In this document: positions 34,899 to 45,625 of the stretch, in pieces | Numbering within the stretch: the stretch's first letter is position 1 | How the letters are laid out: each line of letters begins with the position of its first letter | NCBI GenBank assembly: GCA_037179335.1 | Contig: JAKZHN010000035.1 | Coordinates: 248,001-312,000 of the forward strand | Direction of reading: 5' to 3' | DNA length: 64,000 bases | Source of the DNA: Cyclaneusma minus | Lineage: Eukaryota > Ascomycota > Leotiomycetes > Marthamycetales > Marthamycetaceae | The notes under the pieces: model-generated | Seen by the model: only the letters and a program-made list of their open reading frames with translations | Databases searched by the model: none | Told to the model about the DNA's origin: nothing | Position numbers and translations under genes: made by a program

Positions 34899-37124
34899 TC
34901 ACGCCATCAAATCCTCCAAAATCCCCTCCAACTCCTCCTTCCCAAACGGACACCCCAACACCTCCGTCCCCATGGCATCCTTCCGACTCACAATAATTTC
35001 ATGATCCACAAACTCCTTCAGCAGCGTCCGAAACGCCATCTCATTGCCACAGATAAACTCTTCGCTCGCCTTTTGGTAAAGCGTCCTGTATTCCACTCCA
35101 CCCTGCTGCGAGCCTCCTCCCCCTTGTCCACCTCCTCCATCCACATCACCAACCTCCAACCCAGCAAGCTGCTCCCCAACCAGCACCCTAAACAAATTCT
35201 TCGCATTCTCTGGTAAGGAGCGTAACACGTACATCACACCCTCACGTCCATTAATCCTGCGTGTGCGTTTCCCTAAAAGTTCGTGCACTTCATCCACAAC
35301 CTGCAATTCGGTCTCATAACTTTTGAAAGTAGTGCAGTCGTGGAATACCCAGTTGAATGCGCCTTTGAGCGACGAATCCCATAGTAAGGGGAAATTTGGC
35401 GTATCTACACTTGCAATCATGCTGATTTGCGCCAAGGAGGCGAGCCGGCCTAGTAGGTTTTGGGTAGAGGTGCGGCGGAGAGGGGAGGCGTCGAAGGAGT
35501 GGATTATGAGGGTGAGGTGGATGGAGGTGGGGGATGGGGAAGAGAGGAGGGTCGAGAGGGTGTCGAGCATTTCGGCGGGTTGCGAACCCAGACGGGTGGT
35601 GGGGGATATGGCAGTGCCGAGGGTGGAGAGGATTTGTCGGATGGAGATTCGCGGATCATGGCCGTTGATGATGACGATTTTGCGATTACTTTGTGCTCCA
35701 GATGAGCCTGATTGAGAGGCAGAAGAAGAAGAAGATAGGTGGTGAGCGAATTTCATGAGCAGCGAGGATTTGGACCCGTAACCGTAGAGGCAGATGTTGA
35801 AGCCTTGGGAACACTCAAATTCCCACTGGTTGAAAGACCGCGAATGGAGGGTCTCAAGGAAGGAAATGTCTTCGGTGTGCGGATTGGTGTGCGAGCGGAC
35901 AAGGTCGAAATATTCTTTGTGTTCGATGGGCGTGAAGGAGGAGAGGTTGTTGTTGGATGTGCGCGAGAAGCCGGTTTGGTTTTGCCGGAAGTAGCGCTCG
36001 GGGGGTTGGACGTCGGGGGGGATGGGGGAGGGGGGGCGGTTTTTGGTACCGGGTGGTCGGCCTGCGCGGCGTTTGGTGGGCGTGGCTGCTGGGGTTGATT
36101 CAGGAGGTTCGTCTTCCCCTTGTTCCTCGCCTGCTTCGTCGTCGTCGTAAATCCGTTCGGCAAACTCGGCTTCTTCTTCGTCTTGATCGCTGATATCCCC
36201 AACCGTGGCGTCTATCAGAGCACGAGCGCTCCTCCGTCGTGCTGAACGATCGGCATTTCGTACTATGGATGGAGACTGGAAGGACAATGTTCTTGTCGTC
36301 TTTGTAGGTGTCACGAACGGCTTTTTACCAGGGGGTTTGGTTGGCGTCGACTCGGCATTTGCGGGCTTAGGCTTGTTCTTGCTACCTGGTTTCCTTCCCC
36401 TGTGCTTCTTTGAAGGAGTGATAGCCGGGCTCTCGGTGACATTCGCCTGGGACTCCATCAATTGGGCCTCCACCAGATCATCATCGTCGTCGTCACCATT
36501 AACATCCTCTGTGTAATCGTCCTGCTCCTCTTCTGGTATAACTTGCTTCGATTTTCCCTTGGCACTCGCTCGACCTTGAGCAGACTTTCTAGGGGTCGTA
36601 AAACCCGGCTCACTGGTGTTTTCTTCCTCGATAGCGCCAGCAGCTTCCTCAGAAGATGCATCACTTTCTTCCTCTTCCTGTTCGACAATAGGCGCTTTTA
36701 TTTTCCTTGGGACGGGCCTTCTTTTGCCATCTCCTTCGCTAGTTTGAACGCGTGTCTCCCCCCGCATTTGCATACTTCCCATAACAAAGCCTTCATCCCC
36801 TCCTTCAACAGGTTTCAACTTTCTCGGAACAGCAGTGCGGTTGCGAATGGAAGTTTGGCGCGAGGTAGAGCGCGTAGATTTACCCTCAGCAGAGCCTTTG
36901 CCATTGTGCAGCTCATCCGAGCCAGCAGCCCCATTCCGTGTTGCCGATGACGCCTTTGTCTGCCGCGCAGCCCGAGGCCGTGGAGATTTGGCCTTAGTTA
37001 TGGATCGAGAGGGAGCAATTGCATCCTCTCGGCTGGCCGCCGTGGCGGATCGCGCTCGTTTCGGGCTTGAAGCAGCACTTTCGCCGTCGTCGGACTCGTC
37101 TTGGGAGCGAGTCTTGCGTTTCAT
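34899..37124 (-). CDS. ORC2: Origin recognition complex subunit 2
   Basis: This single exon codes 741 residues. It is a subunit of the nuclear complex that marks replication origins and loads Mcm2-7 through Cdc6. Residues 1-370 are a disordered, charged and serine-rich region with AT-hook-like motifs at about 241-250 (HRGRKPGSK) and 352-359 (RRAGRPPG), suited to AT-rich DNA. The conserved ORC2 domain starts at about residue 400 with FNQWEFECSQGFNICLYGYG (431-450), a degenerate ATP-binding loop. It continues with LTLIIHSFDASPLRR, SMIASVDTPNFPLLWDSSL and FNWVFHDCTTFKSYETE, all typical of ORC2. A glycine-rich insert (GDVDGGGGQGGGGSQQGG) lies near the C-terminal winged-helix region. The start ATG at 37124 has no in-frame upstream extension. 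Confidence 0.92.
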   Translation of the reverse strand: MKRKTRSQDESDDGESAASSPKRARSATAASREDAIAPSRSITKAKSPRPRAARQTKASSATRNGAAGSDELHNGKGSAEGKSTRSTSRQTSIRNRTAVPRKLKPVEGGDEGFVMGSMQMRGETRVQTSEGDGKRRPVPRKIKAPIVEQEEEESDASSEEAAGAIEEENTSEPGFTTPRKSAQGRASAKGKSKQVIPEEEQDDYTEDVNGDDDDDDLVEAQLMESQANVTESPAITPSKKHRGRKPGSKNKPKPANAESTPTKPPGKKPFVTPTKTTRTLSFQSPSIVRNADRSARRRSARALIDATVGDISDQDEEEAEFAERIYDDDEAGEEQGEDEPPESTPAATPTKRRAGRPPGTKNRPPSPIPPDVQPPERYFRQNQTGFSRTSNNNLSSFTPIEHKEYFDLVRSHTNPHTEDISFLETLHSRSFNQWEFECSQGFNICLYGYGSKSSLLMKFAHHLSSSSSASQSGSSGAQSNRKIVIINGHDPRISIRQILSTLGTAISPTTRLGSQPAEMLDTLSTLLSSPSPTSIHLTLIIHSFDASPLRRTSTQNLLGRLASLAQISMIASVDTPNFPLLWDSSLKGAFNWVFHDCTTFKSYETELQVVDEVHELLGKRTRRINGREGVMYVLRSLPENAKNLFRVLVGEQLAGLEVGDVDGGGGQGGGGSQQGGVEYRTLYQKASEEFICGNEMAFRTLLKEFVDHEIIVSRKDAMGTEVLGCPFGKEELEGILEDLMA

Positions 37125-38253
37125 GGTAGAGGATGTTGACTTGAAGAATTGTCAGCAAGTCCGAATCCTTTCTGTGGAGTGGTGATATATACCTTGTTCG
37201 GCGCAAAGTCGCAAGTCGTCGAAATTGGCAATCGCGTTTGGACGCGACTCGGCAATGACGTTTTTCCGCTCCGCGGCTTACTGATCCTGTCATTTCTTGT
37301 GCGATTCGAGGGACTCTCAACTACATACCTTACTTAAATCGAAATTGATCACACGCAAATCAACACAGTCTCAACTCACGGCCAGTTGGACGAATCGGTT
37401 TCCTAAGATTATATCTGACAGCCGAGACGATCAAAATTGAGGGGAGCCGACCAACCGCATGGGCTCACCGGACCGCCATCGTCACTGCTGGACTTACGGA
37501 GGCCCTCGTCAGGATCCCAAGTGATTGTTGTACATCAACTGATACAACATCAACCGGAATGACCCCAGGTGATGGGGCCAGGAGCATGGCCACATCCCCG
37601 CACTTACGCCCTGCTCGGATTTCGCACCAAATGAATTTATATGTTGATAACAACTTATGGATACTACTTGGCTAGCTGAGGGGGCCCACAACAGCCAGGA
37701 ATAAACATCAGCATGTTGATCGTCCGCAAAGTGCCGGATCCCAATCCCATGGTACCTTCGACCCTGGAGACTCAAACGAACTGCTTGCTTAGGTACGATT
37801 ACCGTTGGTGGAGTAAACCCTCCTCGTGGCCTACTGCGCCGCAGGCCCACTTCTCAACCCTGGCATGATCGTCTAGCCTCAGTTCCAAAGATATACAGCA
37901 ACCAACAATGAGAATTCCGCCCTGTGCAAGAGCCGCAAACCCAACGCCCGCCGCACTCAGCCCTGATTCTGGTGGGGAGCTCGCTTTTTCGGTTATAGTT
38001 TACCGTTTTTCCCCATACCTATGTGCAGACTTGGCATGGCTGACAATTCTATTTATTCCCGGAGATACTTGCATGGCTCCACAGTCCAGAATATGATGTT
38101 GGGGGCCGGGACGCTCATTCGCTACAACCATAAGTACGAGCCATGAGCCTCATCAGCGGCGGAGGGGATGATATTATGCTAAACATTTCCTGATCCCGCC
38201 TTCAAGTTCGTTCCTTTCACACCCCTCTATCTTGCTTTTGCGTCTCTACCACC
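37125..38253. promoter_or_regulatory. Divergent promoter region of ORC2 and a membrane-protein gene
   Basis: No gene is recognised in 1.1 kb. Promoters for both flanking genes must lie here; no specific element is called. Confidence 0.4.
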
Positions 38254-39569
38254 ATGTATTCGAGCCTAGCGAACTGGGTTCTTGCTCTGACCATTTCTCT
38301 TCCCCTCTTAGCACTTCTCACCGTTTGTGCACGCTTTTATACCCGGCGCAAGATTTCTGCGGGCATTAAAGCCGATGACTGGCTTATTGTTCTTTCTCTC
38401 GTAAGTTACAATCTTATCTGATGAGCTCTGCTCTCTGTTAATGATTCACCAGATGAATGTACTTGCGCAAGGCGGTGTTTACTTTTGGAGCATCCACAAA
38501 GGCTGTATAGGGATCACCTCGGAACTTACTGAGAGTGAAATGATTTGCGAACTCAAGGTACGAGGCCACATAATGAGGGAGATCAGTAACTGACGCAAGT
38601 TCAAGACTAACTACATCGCCCCGTTCTTCATGGACACATCTCTGGGTCTAGTCAAAATGTCGGTCTTGTGTTTCTACAAACGCATATTCATATCGAGGTC
38701 ATTTCGTCTCGTCGCAAACATTCTCTTGACCAGCGTCATCTTGTGGACGATTGCTTCACTTCTGGTATATATACCTGCCGGACACTTACCCCTAAATAGA
38801 CGATACTAACTGACGATATGCAGTGCCAACTGTTCCAGATATGGCCGATCTCAGGCAATTGGTCTTTAGCGATGGGAAACAATAACAGTCTCATCAACGA
38901 TTCCGCCTTTCTTTTCTCATACTTTATTATCGACTTGGCATTTGACCTCGTCATCATGTCTCTTCCGCTCAACGAAATAAGAAAGCTCAATCTGGGCCTC
39001 CAGAAAAGGCTCGCCTTGGCTAGTATTTTCGCTCTAGGACTCATGTTAGTACTTCTCCTACCCTGTTCGTTATTGACGAAGTCTGATTGCTGGCAGAGCG
39101 GTTGTCGCTTGCTGTATCCGTATATACCAACAATATGTCTTTCTCTACATGTCTCCAAGTGAAGAATTCACATCCCTGTACTCCAGTAAGCACATTCCTT
39201 CTCGCTCCTATGACTCTCATCAGTTAACCATTAGCTAACGTCTTTGTCACAGCGGCTCTGATCCGCATCCTTGGCTACTCTATTACTGAGCCATGCGTAT
39301 CTATTGTAGCAGCAAGTCTGCCTTCCTTGGCACCCTTGTTCCCCAAAGGATGGCTCAAAGGCACTTGGATCAAGAGCTTTCGCTCTCTCCTATCACCGTT
39401 CCGAAGCCGCGATGAAAGCCGAGAGATGTTGGCTGAGAAGATTGATGGGATGCCGAAATTCGAGAAGTGCAGTTCGGAAGGCGAGAGTGTGGAAGGTGGG
39501 CGAGCTGGATTGGGCACGCCGGATAGTTTGGGAGGTGGCAGCCTGCGTGAGGCTCGTGAGACTGTATGA
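38254..39569 (+). CDS. Rhodopsin-domain (PTH11-like) integral membrane protein 3
   Basis: There are six exons: 38254-38400, 38453-38557, 38600-38764, 38824-39044, 39097-39185 and 39253-39569, giving 347 residues with every phase consistent. It starts MYSSLANWVLALTISLPLLA. The family signature KADDWLIVLSL follows helix 2, then TNYIAPFFMDTSLGLVKMSV and LCFYKRIF (helices 3-4), the C-x-LFxxxP loop, DLAFDLVIMSLPLNEIRKL, and IRIYQQYVFLYMSPSEEFTS. The tail carries a serine/glycine-rich end. Because the exons are short, no single open frame reveals the gene and it is easily missed. Receptor-like role inferred from the family. Confidence 0.85.
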
Positions 39570-41022
39570 GCATACAACTGAGTTCTATTTTCGACAGTAA
39601 GTTGGGCTACGTCAGCGTGGTACCTAGTGTTTGAAATGGGCGTTTGATATGAGGGCTGAGAGTTTGCGAGTTGCTCAGAAGTCAGAATACTACTTGTGAG
39701 ATACCCATTCTGAAAAGGAAAGATTATACTGTTTTAGTGTTGTATTTCAGTCTCGCTGACGGTTTCCTAAGAGGCTAGGACTACGCTTTTTGGTTTCCCA
39801 ATTCCACCATCAATCAGGCATCAAGTAGAGAATCCAGCAGAAACCAGCATCAAATCAAATACGGCATTACAGCGTAGGTAGCAAGCATTGGCTCTATTCA
39901 AGATGACCAAGTACCGAAGGAGGAGCTCCCTGCATGGGGAGATATACCCAGCGCTTAGCGTGAGTATCCTGAGGTGGCAAGGTGGTGAGCTCAGGGTCGG
40001 GGAGCTCGCCCGCCAACCCTCGGGATCGGAACGGAGCAAGAGCAGCCGGAACAAGGGGTAGGATTGAGATGGAGTCGGAAAGGCTGACGGCCGTCGGCGA
40101 TATCCATGAGTTCGAGAGCAGCAGAGATGGGATATAAGGGTGAAGTTGAGGATGCGCCGAGAGTTGGGGGCGGTAGAAAATCGTTGATGGAGCGAAGAAG
40201 CGAGAATCTTACCTCGCATAGATCCACGGGTTTTATCGTCTTTCATCACACCGGTCAAGACGAACAATGCGATGTCTGAAAATGGTACCAAATGGTGGAA
40301 GAGTTGCTTTCAGGCTTTGATAAGTCTGATGAGGACAGTTGGACCGATGCCGGCTGCTCCAAATCAGTAAATATCCTCCAAGTGATTCTTGGAATGTACC
40401 AAGATCGGATGGAGATAGCGTACCAGCTTGTGCTTCAACTCAATATCGCCGGACAGATTCATCTCTCCGATCTTAGCCCACCGGTTGACTGGTGATCCTG
40501 AAAGAAGACCGGGACAGAGCTCCAACAGCCTACGTTCCCCGCGCAGATCCCATTTCCAAAGTGGGCTGCGGATGCAGCGAAGGACGATACGCTTTCCGTA
40601 GGTGATATTGACGGATTCGAAGATGGTGAAGAAAGCCGGATAAGAACCGCTGCTAGGGGAGAATGTTCATGTGCTCGTAGTAGCTCCAAGACGACAGTTT
40701 TTGGAAGCAGGTCTTCCGCGAGTGTCCAGAAGAGACCTCTTTCAAGGCCCGGGTTCCAACAGCCTTCCTTGGAAGCTCATTTCTGTCTCTCGAACGTTCC
40801 GTTCCTTTCGACCTCTTGCACTTCGCATTCATGTCGAGCTGTCACCGGCTGCAGTAGCTCTTGCCTCTGCGATCCCTTCCAAATTCTTCTAGACCTTCGT
40901 CACGATTGACGTCTGTCCCTGTCTTTGAAGGAAAACCCATCCAGTAATAAGGTAATTTCGTCTATGTCGCTATCGCTTTCTATCAACCACCCAGTGAGAG
41001 CCACATTGAGAGCGATAGTGAT
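39570..41022. other. Gene-poor stretch, possible remnant at 40292-40900
   Basis: An ATG-led frame at 40292-40495 (67 codons) is followed, after a frame change, by an open frame without ATG to about 40915 (contains KTGTELQQPTFPAQIPFPKW). No domain is recognised in either and no convincing intron joins them. They may be a decayed gene or chance. The stretch is the 3' flank of both the NLR (-) and the membrane-protein gene (+). Confidence 0.4.
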
Positions 41023-44000
41023 CTATGGTCTGTAGCTCCAGCTCCTGGCTAGTCCAAGCCCTAGGGCTAGTCCAGGCCTTGGGAGTCCAACACTTTCTCG
41101 AGCAACATTTGCAATAGTCATCCTCATGCTCTCGATCGAGTCATCCGGCAAAGGTGCAGCTTGCTTTGCTTTGCCAGCTCTTTTCGAGTGTGCTTCATCT
41201 GCAGTATGGATAGAGCATTGTACAGGCAGTTTCCAAGCCATAGGATCTCCACAATCGCAGTAACCGCCGTTTCTTCCGTTCGAGATATTCATGTACACCA
41301 CATGGCCCACGTGATCGGAAGCTTTATAGCATCTGCTGCAAAGCACACAGGTGATGTCGTTGCCGCAAGTTGTGCATCGGTAGATGGCTTCGGCGACCTT
41401 GAAGATATGGCCACAGGCTTTTCCTCTCGCAGCTTCCCCATGTTCTTCTGGGATTTCCTGCGATGATTGCCGTCCTCCCGCATCTTCCAAGGGACTCTCA
41501 TCAGGACCATCTTCCTGCGAGGGACTCGCCAGTTCTTCCAGACTTGTAGGTGGTAATCGCTGTTCTCCCACTTGAATTGTGATGAAGAAACCCCCATAAG
41601 GACCATCTTCCTGCGAGAGACTCGCCAGTTCTTCCAGACGTGTAGGTGGTAATCGCTGTTCTCCGACATCGTCGGCTTCTGGCACACTTCGGGTGAATTG
41701 AAGTGTGAAGGGGACACCAGTAGGAAGTTCCGCACTGCGAGCTCGAACAGCTACCATATCATGGAGGGTCTCAAGAACTTCTTTCGTGAAGGGGTGTTCC
41801 GTACCCAAGAAACTGTCTGATAGCTTAGCGCACCAACCCGCGAGCCATATTCCCCTGGAAAGTTGACCCTGACGCCCCCATATCCCAGTTAGATTCCGCA
41901 TGCTCCGAAGCGTGTCTGGATGCTCCTGGCCCAAAGTCGTTTTCCTCAATTTCAACACTTTCAACGCCAGCTCTTCGGCCTCCTCCAGTCTTCCCTGCTC
42001 TCCATATGCCACTGCCAAATTGCTCATAGCATTTAGCGTCCACGAATTCGCCTCGCCTGAAACCCTTTCCAGCGATTTTAATGCTTTCAATCTCAGCTCT
42101 TCGGCTTCTTTCAGTCTTCCCTGCTTTTCATATACCCTTGCCAAATTACCCATGGTCCTTTGCGTCGCAAGATGCTCCTGGCCGAAAACTTTTTCATGTA
42201 ATTCCAGAGTTTCTGTTGTCAGCTTTGTGGCCTCTTCCAGTTTTCCCTGCTCTAGATATAGCATTGCTAAATCGCGCATGCTCAGAAGCGTGTCTGGATG
42301 CTCCAGGCCTAAGGCCCTCTTTCTCACCTCCATTACTTGTGTTCGCAGTTTTTCTGCTTCCTCGAATTTTGCTTGGGCCTCCAACACCCAAGAGAAATCA
42401 TACATGGTTTTCAGTGTTCTTGGATCCTCATGTCCGAATCTCCTCTTCCAAACCTCCAGCGTCTGCGTTTCCAGTTCTGCAGCCTCTTTAAACTTTCCCT
42501 GCTTTAGATATAGCATTGCTAAATCGCGCATGCTCAGAAGCGTGCCTGGATGCTCCAGGCCTAAGACCCTCTTTCTCACCTCCAATACTTGTGTTCGCAG
42601 TTTTTCTACTTCCTCGAATTTTGCTTGGGCCTCCAACACCCCAGACAAATCACACATGGTTTTCAGTGTTCCTGGATCCTCATGTCCAAATCTCCTCTTC
42701 TGAACCTCTAGCGCCTGCGTTTGCAGTTCTGCAGCCTCTTGAAACTTTCCCTGATCTTTGAGTATATCAGCCAAGACACCCATACAATACAGTGCCTGTA
42801 CACTCTCTTCGAGCGAAATCCTCTTATACAACTCCACCACGTGTCTTTCTAGCTCTTCAGCTTCTTTCAATCGACCTTGAAGTTGGAATATTCTAGCTAG
42901 GAAGCCCATGGAAAACAGCGAAGCTAGATCCTCCTCTCCAAAGGTTTCTAAGCTTGCTTTCGCTAGTCCTGCTTGCAATTTCTCGGCCTCTTCGAGTCTG
43001 TTTTGATGCACGAACGCCGTTGATAAAGCAATCGTAAACATATAGCTGGCTATGTACTCGTCACCGCGGAGTTTCCAGTACAATTCATTTACTCCTTCTA
43101 GCAAGCGTTGCGCCTTTCCGTAGTGAGCTTGCTGCAGGTAAAAAAGCTGAAAGTGAAGGACATACTCAACATCTAGATAGAATACGCCCGGGAATTTTTC
43201 TCCGATCGAAAGACAAGCGTCCAGATGGGCCGAAAGTGCTCTCTTCTGATCTGCCGTTGTCGGGATTTTATGATCCTCGAAGAACTTCACACTTGAGGCT
43301 ATGATCTCAGTTGCTTCATCGTAGTAACGTGACCGCTTCTTGTTGTCGAGCCGTAGTTGTAGCCAATCTCGAATGAGTGGGTGGAGGGAGTATATCTGAG
43401 TCGGTCGACAATGTTGATCATCGTCACCTTGTACTCCGATACTCTGTTCTCGTAGCAAGGATAGCTGGAGGCAATCTCTTTGGAGCTTCCAAAAGGGACG
43501 GCGATCCCACTTTTTGAGTGGCTCAGAGCCCGGCTGGGCAGCGTTGTTGTCCGTGGGCAAATGGTCAGGTTTCGAATCGGACGATTGCCCTTGCTCCGTA
43601 GAGTCCTCGCTAGCGGGCGGACTGTCCTCGGATATGCTGCGAAACGAGCTGTAGCTGAGGTTTTGTTTCAACAAGCCGCTACTGTTATCGTCATCTTCGG
43701 AAGAATTGACAAGGGTCGTCAACCAGTCTGGCTTGGGCTGTCCTTCCCAGTCCCTTTCCCAGTATATTCGAAACGGATCTTTTTCGACGTTCAAGTAATC
43801 GAGGAATGCGCTAAGGGTTAGTACGTGAGTTGCGCTTCTTTGCTTTCGCTGATCGTTGGCGTACAGTTGTTGGAAAGACATTTCCCACGTAGTGAAGGCG
43901 TTTAAGGCCCTGTCTTTCTCTTTCTGACCTTGGATCTGCATCCTACTATATATCCAACCAAAATCGACGGGTGTATGAAGGAGGATCTCTCTGGCAGTTT

Positions 44001-45625
44001 GGTCGTACTCGGTGAGGAAATCTGTAATCGCGATCCGCATTTTCTCGATGTACGCTGCAGCCTGATCAATCGCCAATGCTAGACCGCCGAGTCTCTCAAC
44101 GATTCGTTTTCCCTCGTCTCTGTCTTCCTGGCGTGTGGGGGGCTCGCGGAAAAGTAGTTCAAGACCTTCATTGTCTGTCATTGGGGGAACTTCAAGAAAC
44201 TTCCCCCCAAGTCGTTTCGAAGTCCGATTGCGGCTCGTGATGACGATCTCTCCGTGCCCCGCTGCGTATCTTAGTCAGTAATGCATCAACGTGTCGTGAA
44301 TGATATATGCAGAGGGAAATACCTTCAGGGAAAAACTTCTGTAATCTTGGAAACTTATCGAGCTGATCATAATTGTCGAAAACTAGGAGCCAGGGTTTCT
44401 CCCACTGCTCTAAGGTATTGATGACATCTTGGGTCTTCTCTTTAGAACGTTCAAAGCCGAAAAGATCAGCAATAGCCGCGAAGGCTTCGGTAGTGGTGTC
44501 CTCCGAGTTCGCATCGATCCAGAAAACCCCGTGATGATTTTTCTTTGACTTCCGGCAGTATCGAAGAGCAATCTGGGTTTTGCCCTGCCCCCCGAGTGCC
44601 TGGAGGACCATCACCTTAGGGACCTCTTTGTCTGTAGTCGAGTCCGAGAAGTAGCCCTCAATTTTCAGAAGAACCTCTTTTCTGTCAATGAATCTCGTTA
44701 CGCGCTTGTTGGGTACCCTCCAGTAATTTCCATGCGTTATTGTGTCCGCAGTGATCTGTTCTTTCTCCCTGGGAGTGAGAGCCGGAGGAGGAGCTGTCAT
44801 AAGAACACAGAGTCAGCAAAGGACTGGAGGTCGCATGACGGAGTTTTAAAGGTCACTAACTTGCTTGGTGAGTCACATTAATCTGTTCTGTAATGACTCG
44901 CATACGATTTATTTGAGCTAAAGTTCTGGTCAACATATGTCCATCGTTGTCAAAGACTAATGCGTACTCTCTGAGATGTTCTGCCTCTCGCCATTGTACA
45001 TGCGAGCACCATTACCACTCATATTGTACATGCGAGCATCACTACCACTCATGGTGTTGTTCCTTTGATCCCCTTGCCCTTGGTTCACGTTCTGTGGACC
45101 AGATCCGCTGTGATGGAATCCGCCACTGTTAGCAACCTCGGGAAGAGATGACGACAGCTTCTCAAGGTCCGTGATAGCTTTCGAAATCTGCTCCTTCTGT
45201 GCTGCAGTAGCCGCATCCACCGCATGATGGGTAGCAATCATCTGGAGGTCTCTCAAAATATTCATCATCAAACGCTCAACTTGGCCTTCCTTTCCGAACG
45301 ACTTCACTGCTGCACGGTATCTCACCAAGCGGGAAGTATCTGACGGAGGGACCACATTCTCAAAGATCACTTTGAGTGTCTTGGTCTTCTTCTCGCAACC
45401 TTCAAGAACTGTTTTCGTGGCCTGGTTTGCATCGGCGTTGGGCTTGGCTTTCCTCACAGCTCGGCAGATCTCCTCGGCAAGAAGCAGCCTATTGTTGACT
45501 TCATAGAAAGCTTGGGGGAGGTCTGTTGCACTTTTCGCAAGATTGTGGATTTCTTTCAATGTCTTGGCGATCGCGATCGTACCGGAAACAAGGCCGATGA
45601 CAACTGGGCCTTCAGCGCCAGACAT
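41023..45625 (-). CDS. NLR-type receptor: SesA-like domain, Gly/Asn/Gln-rich repeat, NB-ARC, TPR array and C-terminal UBR box
   Basis: Minus-strand exons are 45625-44968, 44887-44861 (27 nt), 44793-44323 and 44261-41023, giving 1464 residues with all phases fitting. Residues 1-150 resemble the SesA-type N-terminal domain of fungal STAND proteins. Residues 167-214 are Gly/Asn/Gln-rich with a ten-residue repeat (MSGSDARMYN, MSGNGARMYN). NB-ARC follows: Walker A GGQGKT at about 296-301, Walker B LLVFDNYD at 364-371, then GEIVITSRNR and GGLALAIDQAAAYIE. An acidic/serine insert precedes the winged helix. TPRs occupy about 792-1222, with GLEHPDTLLSMRDLA-type repeats. Residues 1335-1404 form a UBR box (CGHIF, YRCTTCG, CVLCSRC, HVGHVV, CDCGDPMAW), the zinc fold that binds type-1 N-degrons. 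The role as an immune or incompatibility sensor is inferred. Confidence 0.8.
41504..41695 (-). repeat. 96-bp coding tandem duplication in the linker before the UBR box
   Basis: The block starting GGACCATCTTCCTGCGAG (+ strand) at 41504 recurs at 41600, exactly 96 bp (32 codons) later. In protein it gives VGEQRLPPTRLEELASLSQE and VGEQRLPPTSLEELASPSQE. Confidence 0.85.
42281..42780 (-). repeat. 252-bp coding duplication of a TPR pair
   Basis: The string CTCAGAAGCGTG (+ strand) at 42281 recurs at 42533, and the sequence between and after runs in parallel with only scattered differences. In protein, residues about 908-991 and 992-1075 both begin RRFGHEDP and contain TLLSMRDLAMLYL. Two TPR units (84 residues) were copied as a block. 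Confidence 0.88.
44993..45052 (-). repeat. 30-bp coding tandem repeat in the Gly/Asn/Gln-rich segment
   Basis: Two adjacent 30-bp units code MSGSDARMYN and MSGNGARMYN (residues 192-211 of the NLR). Confidence 0.85.

Noticed and set aside
40292..40915. Possible small gene or remnant in two frames
   Set aside because: No domain, no convincing intron connecting the frames, no ATG for the second frame.
44957..45625. SesA-like part as a separate complete gene ending at TAG 44957
   Set aside because: Only about 156 bp separate it from the NB-ARC frame and a phase-perfect splice path with a micro-exon joins them. Kept as a possible alternative transcript in findings.
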